NCBI GenBank assembly: GCA_013361745.1
Contig: JABFXM010000137.1
Span: 1 to 7,129 of the forward strand
Direction: 5' to 3'
Source of the DNA: Gemmatimonadaceae bacterium
GTDB taxonomy: Bacteria > Gemmatimonadota > Gemmatimonadetes > Gemmatimonadales > Gemmatimonadaceae
DNA: 7,129 nt
A model generated the notes under the pieces. The model was not told the DNA's origin. It saw nothing but the letters and a program-made list of their open reading frames with translations, and did no database searches. A program made the position numbers and the translations under genes. Positions 1 through 6,806 of the stretch are shown here, one piece after another. Position 1 is the first letter of the stretch. Every line of letters starts with the position of its first letter.

Positions 1-849
1 GGGGTTGAGCAACTTGTCGCTGAGGAGTACGACGCGGGTCGACGTCGCCTGGTTCGCGGTCGACGCGGCCGGGGAGCCCGCGGTCGGCGTGCCGCTGATG
101 ACCGCCGTCAGCACCGAGCCCGCGATGCGAACGCCGGGCTGCGGTCCGTACGACGCGCCCGCCGGCGCCGCGGCGCCTGGAACGTTCGGCGTGTCGGTGT
201 AACTCGGCGTCCCGGCCCCACTCGGCGCAACGGCGAACTTGTAGAGCGTCGTCGAGCTCGCGGCGGGGACCTCCTTGTACGGGCTGTAGGACTGCACCGC
301 GACGCCGGTGAACGTCGTCGCCGGCTTCGTCACCGGATTCGTCGTGTCGGAGCGCGCGACCCATACGTCGGCGCTGCCGAGCGCGGGATCGGCGTTGAAC
401 ATCCGCACCGCGATGTTTCCCGCGGCGGGCGTCGGGAACGTCGCCGGATCGGTGAGGACGAGCAACCGGTCGTTGTTGCCGCGCGCCTGCCCCATGTAGA
501 CCAGGGTGTAGCGCGTGTCCGCCGCGAGCGTGATCGTCGTGTCGACGAGCCGCTTCTGCGCCTCCACCGGATTGCTCGAGTTGACGAAGATGCGCACCGG
601 CCGCGAGCCAGGCTGGACACGCTGGTAGCCGCCGCTCGACCCGCGGAACTTCACGCCGAGGAAGGTCGGCAGATTCTCGACCTTGTCGATGAAGCGGAAG
701 TCCACGATACCGGTGTCCACTGTCGCGTTGACGAAGCGGATCAGCGCCGCCGGCGGGATCGGCTTCGGGCCCGTCACCCCGCTGTCGTTCTTGCACGCGC
801 TTGCCCCGAGCACGACCAGGCCAAGCACGGGAATCATCTTGAATCGCAT
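1..849 (-). CDS. DUF4397-type lipoprotein with two repeat units (3' end cut by window edge)
   Basis: Translating the minus strand from the ATG at 849 gives 283 codons without a stop up to the left edge. The start is supported by GGAG (858-861) eight bases upstream. Residues 1-19 (MRFKMIPVLG...GASAC) form a short basic, then hydrophobic lipoprotein signal with the lipidated cysteine at 19, followed by K-N-D. Two similar units follow. Unit A (about 34-137) begins ALIRFVNATVDTG and has FLGVKF, GYQRVQPGS, YTLVYMG and LLVLTD. Unit B (about 144-280) begins IAVRMFNADPALG and has FTGVAV, PYKEVP, VLTAVISG and VVLLSD. This pattern (RxxNAxxD...VD, G-x-Y-x-x-V-x-x-G, late hydrophobic strands) is that of the DUF4397 beta-domain family, whose function is poorly defined. 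Unit B carries a Pro/Ala/Gly-rich insertion at about 209-240. Since unit B is nearly finished, few residues should be missing. As last gene of a susCD-type cluster it may be a surface accessory lipoprotein (inference). Confidence 0.9.
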   Translation of the reverse strand, partial: MRFKMIPVLGLVVLGASACKNDSGVTGPKPIPPAALIRFVNATVDTGIVDFRFIDKVENLPTFLGVKFRGSSGGYQRVQPGSRPVRIFVNSSNPVEAQKRLVDTTITLAADTRYTLVYMGQARGNNDRLLVLTDPATFPTPAAGNIAVRMFNADPALGSADVWVARSDTTNPVTKPATTFTGVAVQSYSPYKEVPAASSTTLYKFAVAPSGAGTPSYTDTPNVPGAAAPAGASYGPQPGVRIAGSVLTAVISGTPTAGSPAASTANQATSTRVVLLSDKLLNP

Positions 850-925
850 GTATGCCGCTCCGAATTGTTCGAGAAGTCTGGGAGCCTCGAGCACGACGCC
901 GCGCACCATCTCGGCCGCCGTGCCG
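850..925 (-). other. 76-bp intergenic gap with ribosome binding site for the DUF4397 gene
   Basis: On the minus strand this gap ends in GGAG followed by an eight-base spacer and ATG, a good Shine-Dalgarno site. Just before it lies a weak CGAA-CAA-TTCG inverted repeat (861-871). I see no convincing -35/-10 pair and no hairpin with a T tract, so read-through from the upstream gene is the simplest reading. Confidence 0.4.
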
Positions 926-1435
926 TCACTGCGTCTGGGAACCACCACCAACCTTCGTGTCGCCCGACCCGCTGCCGAACCCCTTGATCGCGATCGTCGA
1001 GGCCAGCGCCAACCCTCCGGCGAAGACACCGACGGCGATCCAGGTTCTGGACTTCGAGAGCCGGCGCTCCTCCGTGCCGCCCACGTAGTCGCGCGCGACG
1101 ACGAGCTGCTCGCCGGTCCAGCGAGCCGGAGCCGGCGCATCGATGTAGCTCACCTCGCGAACTCGCAGGATGTACGCGGAGTCGCTCGCGCTCGCGACCG
1201 GTCCGACGATGCGTCGAGCACCGGGGCCGAGCGGGCCGGCGAGGGCGACTCGCCCGCGATCCGTCAGCGTCAGCGCGACTTCCGCTCCCGGCGCCGGCGT
1301 GCCGCTCCAGAGCGGAGAGTAGGCATAGCACCCCGTCGCGCCCGGGAGCAGCAGCAGCGCGGCGATGAGCGCGCGAAGCTGCCGCCCCCGGATGCGAGAT
1401 GGCGCCAAGCCCTCGCTGGCGTGAGACATCGACAT
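926..1435 (-). CDS. Putative lipoprotein of unknown family with a C-terminal membrane segment
   Basis: This is a 169-residue protein that I do not recognise by name. Residues 1-21 are an arginine-bearing n-region (R14, R16, R18, R21). Then comes a hydrophobic run ALIAALLLLPGATGC with a lipobox-like end and Cys36, followed by YAYSP. The middle (about 50-128) is a soluble, probably beta-rich domain with AEVALTLTDRGRVALAGPLG, a valine-rich stretch and a VREVSY...W..EQLVV segment. Residues about 131-150 (TWIAVGVFAGGLALASTIAI) look like one transmembrane helix, and the tail is Gly/Ser-rich. Cys36 is followed by Tyr-Ala-Tyr, unlike the Lys/Asp found after the cysteine in the two neighbouring lipoproteins, so its sorting may differ. 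The start lies 16 bases after the susD-like stop with only a weak ribosome site, which suggests translational coupling. A second in-frame ATG at 1429 is a possible start. A role in the SusCD complex is inferred only from position. Confidence 0.83.
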   Translation of the reverse strand: MSMSHASEGLAPSRIRGRQLRALIAALLLLPGATGCYAYSPLWSGTPAPGAEVALTLTDRGRVALAGPLGPGARRIVGPVASASDSAYILRVREVSYIDAPAPARWTGEQLVVARDYVGGTEERRLSKSRTWIAVGVFAGGLALASTIAIKGFGSGSGDTKVGGGSQTQ

Positions 1436-1451
1436 CCCGGCTTCGGTCCGA

Positions 1452-3149
1452 TCAGAGGTTCTTGTTGTTGATCGAGCTACCGAAACCGTAGGTGCTTGGC
1501 TTCGCCGCGCTCGAGCTTCCCGGTCCGCCGAGGTCGTAGATCGGCTTCACGCGCGCATCGAGCTCCTGGAAGGGGACCGGCCACTGCGTCGGAGACCCTT
1601 CGGGCAGGTCGCCCCACCCGCGCGAATCGAACCACCACGCACCGAAGGTCGTGTACGCAGTCTCCATTCGCTTCTCCCACTTCATCGCCTCGAAGATGTT
1701 GCCGCAGGCGGTGCTCGTGAAATTCGGCGGCTGCGGGACCCGTGGGACGCAGCTCGCCGCGCCAGGGACTGGGTTCGCGGTCGTTCCGCCAGGCACCGGC
1801 TGCGTCGCCGTCGTGATCAGGCCGGCGAGCCGGGGCAGCCCGGCGTTGACACGTGTCTTGTCGATCAGCGCCGCGGCAGCGGGGATGTTGCCCGTCCGGA
1901 TGTAGCCTTCCGCGGCGAGCATGTCGTTCTCGGCGACGGTGAAGAACGGCAGCGGCGCGCCCGAGGTCTTGTTGTTCGCGAACAGGCGGAAGCGGTAATG
2001 GTCGTACCAGGAGGCGCGCCAGCCGATCCCGGCCTGGTCCTCGCCGGGTGGCCGGTTGCGGAAGTACTGGTTCGTGCGGGTCAGGGGCGCGTCAGCGACC
2101 GCCTCCTGCTGCGCGGCCCGCGTGCTCCCCTGCGGGTAGCGGAGGTCGGCGGTCTGGATCAGGAAGGGCGTGCGGTTATCGCGATCGGTGGCGAGCCATG
2201 CATCGTACGCGCCGCTCGAATCCGCCATGCCGATGATGTAGTACGTCATCTGATGCCAGTTCGCGTCGCGGAAGTGCAGACCGGTATCGAGCCAGTCGTA
2301 GTTCCATCCCTGCGACGGGTTCATCTGGATGACGAGATCGCTCGTGATTCCCTGCGTCGCGTCGGCGATGACCTTGGCCCAGTCGACGCTGGCGCGCTCC
2401 GCCGGATCGCGCGCGATCCCGGCCCGGATCTTCGCCCTGAACGAGCGGATGACCTGCGCGAAGCGCACCGCGGGGACGGTCGCACCGCCGGGGCCGGTGA
2501 GCCAACCCGCGGGAAGCGCCGTGGTCCCGGTCATGTTCGCGTACGCGAGCGCCGAGTCGAGCTCGGAGAGCGCGTAGGTCGCGGCCGACTTGTAGCTCTC
2601 GAGCGGCTGGACCTGGGTGGTCACGTCCTCGGGACGAGGCACGCCGAGCGAATCGTACGTCATCGCCAGATAGCCGATCGCGACGCCGTGGACGAAATGC
2701 GCGAAGGCGCGAAGGCGCTGCTCGTCCCCCGCGGTCGTTCCGAGCGTGAAGCCCGGAGCCTTCGCGCGCACCAGCACGTCCGACTCGGCCCGCGCGGCGA
2801 AGGAGAGGATGCGGAAGGTCGCGAAGTTCTCCCCGGCGTACGCGTTGCCACGATTGTTCCCGATCGACCCGCGCGGAATCGCGCTGCGCGGGCCGAGCCC
2901 GTTGTTGGCGAGCGCCGACGCGTTCTCGAAGGCGGCGGTGAGCATCCCCGTGTTCACGCGCGCGATGCTGCCGATCGTCCCGTCGATCACCTGCTGGAAC
3001 TGGCTCGAGCCGACCGCCTCGACGTCCGATGGGCGGCGCAGCGTTCGCTCGCGATCGGGATTGTTGACGTTGTCGACCGCGACGACGTCCTTGCATGCGG
3101 CGAGTCCTCCGACCAGCGAGGCGACCGCGATGAACCGTGTGAATCGCAT
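1452..3149 (-). CDS. SusD/RagB-type nutrient-binding outer membrane lipoprotein
   Basis: This 565-aa protein has the usual length for the family. SusD-type proteins are surface lipoproteins that cap a SusC barrel and help bind the substrate. The signal is MRFTRFIAVASLVGGLAAC with a textbook lipobox (L-A-A-C), Cys19 and then K-D. Helical TPR-like segments typical of SusD follow. They include LRAFAHFVHGVAIGYL (about 146-161), ESYKSAATYALSELDSAL, AAEGYIRTGN...LIDKTRVNAGLPRL (about 408-437) and the C-terminal WEKRMETAYTTFGAWWFDSR block (about 490-510), which precedes a P-x-P-x-x-E-L motif. Cys467 and Cys482 may form a disulfide. Start choice: two adjacent ATGs occur at 3152 and 3149. GAGG at 3157-3160 is seven bases from the second, and the second gives the cleaner signal peptide. 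An upstream ATG at 3176 would place eight extra residues before the signal and is less likely. The gene lies 67 bp after the susC-like gene. The substrate cannot be inferred. Confidence 0.95.
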   Translation of the reverse strand: MRFTRFIAVASLVGGLAACKDVVAVDNVNNPDRERTLRRPSDVEAVGSSQFQQVIDGTIGSIARVNTGMLTAAFENASALANNGLGPRSAIPRGSIGNNRGNAYAGENFATFRILSFAARAESDVLVRAKAPGFTLGTTAGDEQRLRAFAHFVHGVAIGYLAMTYDSLGVPRPEDVTTQVQPLESYKSAATYALSELDSALAYANMTGTTALPAGWLTGPGGATVPAVRFAQVIRSFRAKIRAGIARDPAERASVDWAKVIADATQGITSDLVIQMNPSQGWNYDWLDTGLHFRDANWHQMTYYIIGMADSSGAYDAWLATDRDNRTPFLIQTADLRYPQGSTRAAQQEAVADAPLTRTNQYFRNRPPGEDQAGIGWRASWYDHYRFRLFANNKTSGAPLPFFTVAENDMLAAEGYIRTGNIPAAAALIDKTRVNAGLPRLAGLITTATQPVPGGTTANPVPGAASCVPRVPQPPNFTSTACGNIFEAMKWEKRMETAYTTFGAWWFDSRGWGDLPEGSPTQWPVPFQELDARVKPIYDLGGPGSSSAAKPSTYGFGSSINNKNL

Positions 3150-3216
3150 CATGTATCCTCGTCCGCCCCTGGGCACTGCCTGGCGGCAGCGCCCGAAGGG
3201 CAGGATGAATGAGTGG
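3150..3216 (-). promoter_or_regulatory. susC-susD intercistronic spacer with two small hairpins
   Basis: The 67-bp gap holds two adjacent inverted repeats. One is GCCC-GAA-GGGC at 3191-3201. The other is CTGCC-TGGC-GGCAG at 3176-3189. In the minus-strand transcript they would form short stem-loops between the susC stop and the susD ribosome site (GAGG, 3157-3160). Neither is followed by a T tract, so I do not call a terminator. Tuning of mRNA stability or of the SusC:SusD ratio is possible but inferred. The stems are only 4-5 bp, which a GC-rich sequence can produce by chance. Confidence 0.35.
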
Positions 3217-6200
3217 TCAGAAGCCGGCGCTGAGGACGAACGACACCGTGCGGAGCTGAGGGAAGGTGAACGCGTCCACCGCGTTGATCAGTCCCGACCC
3301 CGACTGGCTGTTGGTGACGCCGGCGCCGACCTCGGGGTCGAAACCGGTGTAGCGGGTCCACGTCTTCAGGTTGCGGCCGATGACGCTGACGGTGAAGTCG
3401 GCCGGCCCGAAGTTCCCGACGTGGTAGGAGCCCGAGAGCTCGCGCAGCTTCGCGAAGCTGGTGCTCTCGACGAAGCGGCTGTTCGGGCCGAGGATGTCGT
3501 AGAAGCCGCCGATCCCGGCCGCGTTGTCCGCGGGTCCGGCACGATAGTAGTAGCCGATCGGCTTCGCCCGCTGCAGGCTCTTCCCCGCCTGGTCGACGTC
3601 GTGCGAGAGGAAGTCGAGATAGGACCAGTGACGTCCCTGGTTGTACGCGCGCCCGCCGAACGCACCGTCGACGAGACCGTACAGCGAGAGCCGCTTCCAC
3701 GTCACCGTGTGCGACATCCCCATCCGCCAGTCGGGGAGCGAATGCCCGAGCGGACGCAGCCCGACGGGGCACACCCCGCTCGCGCAGTTGTCGCGCACGA
3801 GCATCGGCATCCCCCACGCGAGCTGCGCGCCCCACGGCGCCGCGCCGCCGGGGAGGATCGCGTTCCAGAGGTTGTCAGTGATGCCCATCCCCGGATTGTT
3901 CCCCTGCCCGACCCAGACGATGTACCCCTCGTCGTTCTTCTGGAACGCGCTGCCCGCGCCGCCGCACATCGCCTGGAAATTGACCGTCGGAGTGACGGGC
4001 AACTGGCTGCAGCTCGTCACGAACTGGTGGCCGTAGAAGGTGCCGTAGCGCTCACCCTCCCCCACCCGGAAGAGCGAGCCGGTGCCCTGCAGATCGGTGC
4101 CGATGTAGAAGGGCGCGACGTTCAGCTTCGTGACCATCGCCCGGTTGGACGAGTAGTTGAGGCGCGTCGTCCACCCCCAGTCCCCGCCGCCCGTGACGAT
4201 CGGCAGTGTCAGCGCCGCCTCCCACGTCTTGTTCTGGAGCGTGCCCGCGTTCTGCCAGCTCGTCGGGAACCCGGTGACCACCGAGCGCGGCGTCGGCAGG
4301 ATCTGGTTACGCGTGTCCGACTTCGCGTACGTGACGGTGAGGCTGTAGCGGTTGAAGATCTCGAGATCGCTGCCGAGTTCCACCTCCGTCGCCACCTCGG
4401 GCTTCAGCTTCGGGTTGCCCTGCGTCACCGGCGAGAGCGTGCCGCCCGCGCCGATGTTGTACGTCTCGTACTGCGCGACGAAGGGCGGCGTGTTTCCCGC
4501 CGACCCGACCGAGGCGCGCAGCGTGAACTGGCTGATCTTCGACGTCGGCCACCATGGCTCACGGGCGACGAGCCACGCCGCCGACCCGCGACCATAGGTC
4601 TGGTACCGCTCGTCCCGTCCGAAGCGGGAGTTGCCGTCCTCGCGCACGAGAAGATCGACGGTGTATCGATCGAGAATGTCGAAGAAGGTGTTCGCCGCGT
4701 AGCTCACCTGGCGGGTCGCCGCGGACGCCGATCCGATGGACTGGAGGTTCGTCGCGTTCGCCGCCGACGTGACGCCGCCGACACGGAGCTGGTTGCCGAG
4801 CAGGCTGCGGCTGTCGAAATCGATGCCCTCGTACGACGCGCGGAGATTGAAGCGGCTGTTGACTGACGACAACAGCTGACGGCGAGCCGTCGCCTGGACA
4901 CTCGCGTTCACCGACTGCGTGTTGTCGGTACCATTGAAGATCTGCCCGTTGTTCGTCGATGGCGACGAGTTCGTCGTGCGGTAGTTCTTGTTCCTGAACT
5001 GCATGTAGTTCAGGTTCAGCCGGTCGATGCTGAAGTTCGCGTCGCCGTCGAGCCAGTCGAGCGGCTGGTACTTCAGCGTCGCGCCGCCGAGGAACCGGTA
5101 GCGGATGTCCTGCCGCTGGATGTTCTCGAACGAATAGAGCGGGTTCTCGTTCTGCACGCCGCCGGAACCCAGGTTGGTGCGGATATAGAGCCGCCCGAAC
5201 TGGTCGCGCTGCGTGATGTCGACGATCGCCGGCGTGCGCGTCAGGCGGAAGAAGCCCTGGCCGCCCTCCTCCTGATTGGCGCCGTCCTGATCGCTGCGGC
5301 TGAAGTAGCTGTTCGCCGTGAGCGACCACTGATCATTGAGCTTGTGGTCGAGGTTGAGGCGGCCGTTGACGCGGTTGTATCCCTTGAGCCCCTGGATCGC
5401 TCCGCCCTGCTTCGTGTAGCCCGCGCTCGACCGGAAGGTCGTCTGGCCGAAGCGGCCGGCGACCGAGATGTCATTGATCGTCACCGGCTTCGGATCCACG
5501 AGCTGCTTGACGGCGTCGTAGGTGCGGCCCGGATACGTGCCCGACACGAAGGCGCGCCGGAGGATGTCCCCGCTCGTCACCGCGCCGGGATCGACCGGGA
5601 ACGACGGCGGCCCGAGCGCGAAGTCGCCCGGGGTGTTGTTGATCCGCGCCTGCTCCTGCCGGTAGTCGATCGTGCGCGAGCAGACGTTGTTGGTCCCGTA
5701 CGAGTCGAGCACGCAGAAGCGCGTTCCGGTCTCGTCCAGCAGGAACGGCATGTTGCGCGCGATGCCGAAGTTCCCCTCGATGTCGTTGAGGCCGTACTCC
5801 GCGCGCGCCGTCGTGCTGACGCCGTCGCTGCCCGCGCGACCCTTCTTCGTCGTGATCTGGATGACGCCGGCCGCGGCGCGCGAGCCGTACAGCGACGACG
5901 CCGCCGCGCCCTTCACGACCTCGACGCTCTCGATGTCCGCCGGGTTGATGTCGGCGATGCTCGAGCCGAGGATGATCCCGTCGACGATGTAGAGCGGCTC
6001 CTGCCCGCGTCCCTGCCCGTTGATCGACGTGGGACCGCGGAGGATCACGCTCGGCGCCGTCCCCGGCCGACCGCTCGTCGCGGCGATGTTCGCGCCCGGT
6101 ACCTTGCCCTGGAGCTGGCTGAGCGGGTTCACCGCCTGCACCGGCATGTCCGCGGAGTCGACGCGCGCGACGGTGAAGGGCACCTTCTGGCGCTCCGTCT

Positions 6201-6579
6201 CACCCGTCACGCCGGTGACGACGACCTCCGACAGCCGAGTCGGGTCGACGACGAGCGTGAAGCTCTCGGCGTGCGTACCGGCCGTGAGCGTGATCGTGCG
6301 CGACTGCGCCTGGTAGCCGATGAAGCGCGCGCGCAGCGTGACGGTCTGCCCGTTCACTCGCGCCGCCGGAATGAGCAGGGTGTAGCGGCCGGCCTCGTTG
6401 ACCAGCACGCCTGCGTTGAGCTCGACGACCTGCACCGTCGCGCCGGAGAGCGGACGTCCTCCCTCCGCCGTGACCTGCCCGCTGATCACCGCTGACCCTT
6501 CCTGCGCCACCGCTGGTGTCGCCAGCGCGAACGCCGTGAGACACCCGACCAGCAGCCTTCCTCGAATCTCCTTCGACAT
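3217..6579 (-). CDS. SusC/RagA family TonB-dependent outer membrane transporter
   Basis: This 1120-aa protein is a full-length SusC-type barrel that imports large substrates across the outer membrane using TonB energy. The signal peptide spans residues 1-25, with a likely cut after A-V-A before Gln26. A carboxypeptidase-regulatory-like beta domain follows at about 29-103 (VISGQVTAEGGRPLSGATV; NEAGRYTLLIP), then a TonB-box-like segment LSEVVVTG (117-123 region). The plug is at about 130-247, with LQGKVPGANI, RGPTSINGQG, the SusC hallmark PLYIVDGI, IESVEVVKG and LYGSRAAAGVIQITTKKG. The rest is barrel, including NPKLKPEVATEVELG, SFAKLRELSGSYHV and GRNLKTWTRYTGFDPEVG, and ends in FVLSAGF with the terminal Phe used by the BAM machinery. 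Mature cysteines occur only as close pairs (289/300, 857/872, 932/937). The start at 6579 is chosen because it gives a direct signal peptide and a purine-rich GGGGGGAAG ribosome site; an in-frame extension to 6747 adds Arg-rich sequence. It is paired with the susD-like gene just downstream. Confidence 0.97.
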   Translation of the reverse strand: MSKEIRGRLLVGCLTAFALATPAVAQEGSAVISGQVTAEGGRPLSGATVQVVELNAGVLVNEAGRYTLLIPAARVNGQTVTLRARFIGYQAQSRTITLTAGTHAESFTLVVDPTRLSEVVVTGVTGETERQKVPFTVARVDSADMPVQAVNPLSQLQGKVPGANIAATSGRPGTAPSVILRGPTSINGQGRGQEPLYIVDGIILGSSIADINPADIESVEVVKGAAASSLYGSRAAAGVIQITTKKGRAGSDGVSTTARAEYGLNDIEGNFGIARNMPFLLDETGTRFCVLDSYGTNNVCSRTIDYRQEQARINNTPGDFALGPPSFPVDPGAVTSGDILRRAFVSGTYPGRTYDAVKQLVDPKPVTINDISVAGRFGQTTFRSSAGYTKQGGAIQGLKGYNRVNGRLNLDHKLNDQWSLTANSYFSRSDQDGANQEEGGQGFFRLTRTPAIVDITQRDQFGRLYIRTNLGSGGVQNENPLYSFENIQRQDIRYRFLGGATLKYQPLDWLDGDANFSIDRLNLNYMQFRNKNYRTTNSSPSTNNGQIFNGTDNTQSVNASVQATARRQLLSSVNSRFNLRASYEGIDFDSRSLLGNQLRVGGVTSAANATNLQSIGSASAATRQVSYAANTFFDILDRYTVDLLVREDGNSRFGRDERYQTYGRGSAAWLVAREPWWPTSKISQFTLRASVGSAGNTPPFVAQYETYNIGAGGTLSPVTQGNPKLKPEVATEVELGSDLEIFNRYSLTVTYAKSDTRNQILPTPRSVVTGFPTSWQNAGTLQNKTWEAALTLPIVTGGGDWGWTTRLNYSSNRAMVTKLNVAPFYIGTDLQGTGSLFRVGEGERYGTFYGHQFVTSCSQLPVTPTVNFQAMCGGAGSAFQKNDEGYIVWVGQGNNPGMGITDNLWNAILPGGAAPWGAQLAWGMPMLVRDNCASGVCPVGLRPLGHSLPDWRMGMSHTVTWKRLSLYGLVDGAFGGRAYNQGRHWSYLDFLSHDVDQAGKSLQRAKPIGYYYRAGPADNAAGIGGFYDILGPNSRFVESTSFAKLRELSGSYHVGNFGPADFTVSVIGRNLKTWTRYTGFDPEVGAGVTNSQSGSGLINAVDAFTFPQLRTVSFVLSAGF

Positions 6580-6582
6580 CGC

Positions 6583-6590
6583 TTCCCCCC
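6583..6590 (-). promoter_or_regulatory. Ribosome binding site deciding the susC-like start
   Basis: Read on the minus strand, a run of six G followed by AAGCG precedes the ATG at 6579. This purine-rich site is close to Shine-Dalgarno consensus and supports the start used, over the in-frame ATGs at 6741 and 6747. Confidence 0.6.
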
Positions 6591-6641
6591 CAACTGGAGT
6601 GGTGATGATCCTCTGTTTCGTTTCGGTGCGTGCGATGGCGG

Positions 6642-6660
6642 CGCGCGCCCGCGGCGCGCG
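6642..6660 (-). repeat. All-GC 8-bp hairpin with 3-nt loop in the susC-like leader
   Basis: CGCGCGCC at 6642-6649 and GGCGCGCG at 6653-6660 are perfect inverted repeats around a CGC loop, about 62-80 nt upstream of the susC-like start. It would fold stably in the transcript. No T tract follows on the minus strand, so it is not a typical intrinsic terminator. It may shape leader structure or protect the 5' end; alternating GC can also arise from base composition. Confidence 0.4.
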
Positions 6661-6750
6661 GTGGATCAGGCGGACGATGGGTGAGTCACGCTCGCGTTCC
6701 TCCTCTCGTTGCGGTTGAAATCGCGCCTGCCTGGGCGACATGTGCAACGA

Positions 6751-6782
6751 CAGCCGACGGTGAGCAACGCACGCGTCGGCTG
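6751..6782 (-). promoter_or_regulatory. 9-bp stem-loop near the predicted 5' end of the susC-like transcript
   Basis: CAGCCGACG (6751-6759) and CGTCGGCTG (6774-6782) pair perfectly over nine bases with a 14-nt loop. If transcription starts about 6-8 bases after the -10 candidate, this stem would begin within a few bases of the 5' end of the mRNA. Possible roles are 5' end protection, a protein or small-RNA target, or an operator acting as DNA. No known riboswitch class is recognised. Confidence 0.4.
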
Positions 6783-6786
6783 GCGA

Positions 6787-6806
6787 CCCGCGAGCTTACG
6801 CGCGGG
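6787..6806. promoter_or_regulatory. Inverted repeat overlapping the -10 candidate (possible operator)
   Basis: CCCGCG (6787-6792) and CGCGGG (6801-6806) flank eight bases that contain the -10 candidate. A 6-bp dyad centred on a -10 element is where a repressor would act. The arms are pure GC in a GC-rich region, so chance is a real alternative. Confidence 0.25.

Noticed and set aside
683..1471. Plus-strand open frame of 262 codons over the two left-hand lipoprotein genes
   Set aside because: Runs across two minus-strand genes and the gap between them and becomes strongly Arg-rich; no domain seen.
3150..3176. N-terminal extension of the SusD-like protein to the ATG at 3176
   Set aside because: It would put MPRGGRGYM before a complete lipoprotein signal, and the GAGG ribosome site lies inside the extension, correctly spaced for the ATG at 3149.
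1998..3212. Plus-strand open frame of 404 codons opposite the SusD-like gene
   Set aside because: Low-complexity Arg-rich shadow; the minus strand codes a full SusD-type lipoprotein with signal and family motifs.
2746..4866. Plus-strand open frame of 706 codons spanning parts of the SusC- and SusD-like genes
   Set aside because: Its product is Arg/Glu/Val-rich with no recognisable domain, and it lies opposite two clear family members. Long antisense frames are expected from high-GC third codon positions.
5344..6495. Plus-strand open frame of 383 codons opposite the plug and N-terminal part of the SusC-like gene
   Set aside because: Arg/Asp/Val-biased shadow with no motif, opposite the most strongly supported coding stretch of the window.
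6642..6660. GC hairpin as an intrinsic terminator
   Set aside because: No T tract follows on either strand, and it lies inside the proposed leader, just before the susC-like gene.
6580..6747. In-frame N-terminal extension of the SusC-like protein by 56 residues
   Set aside because: The added residues are Arg/Glu-rich and would bury the signal peptide. The ATG at 6579 has its own ribosome site and starts a normal Sec signal.
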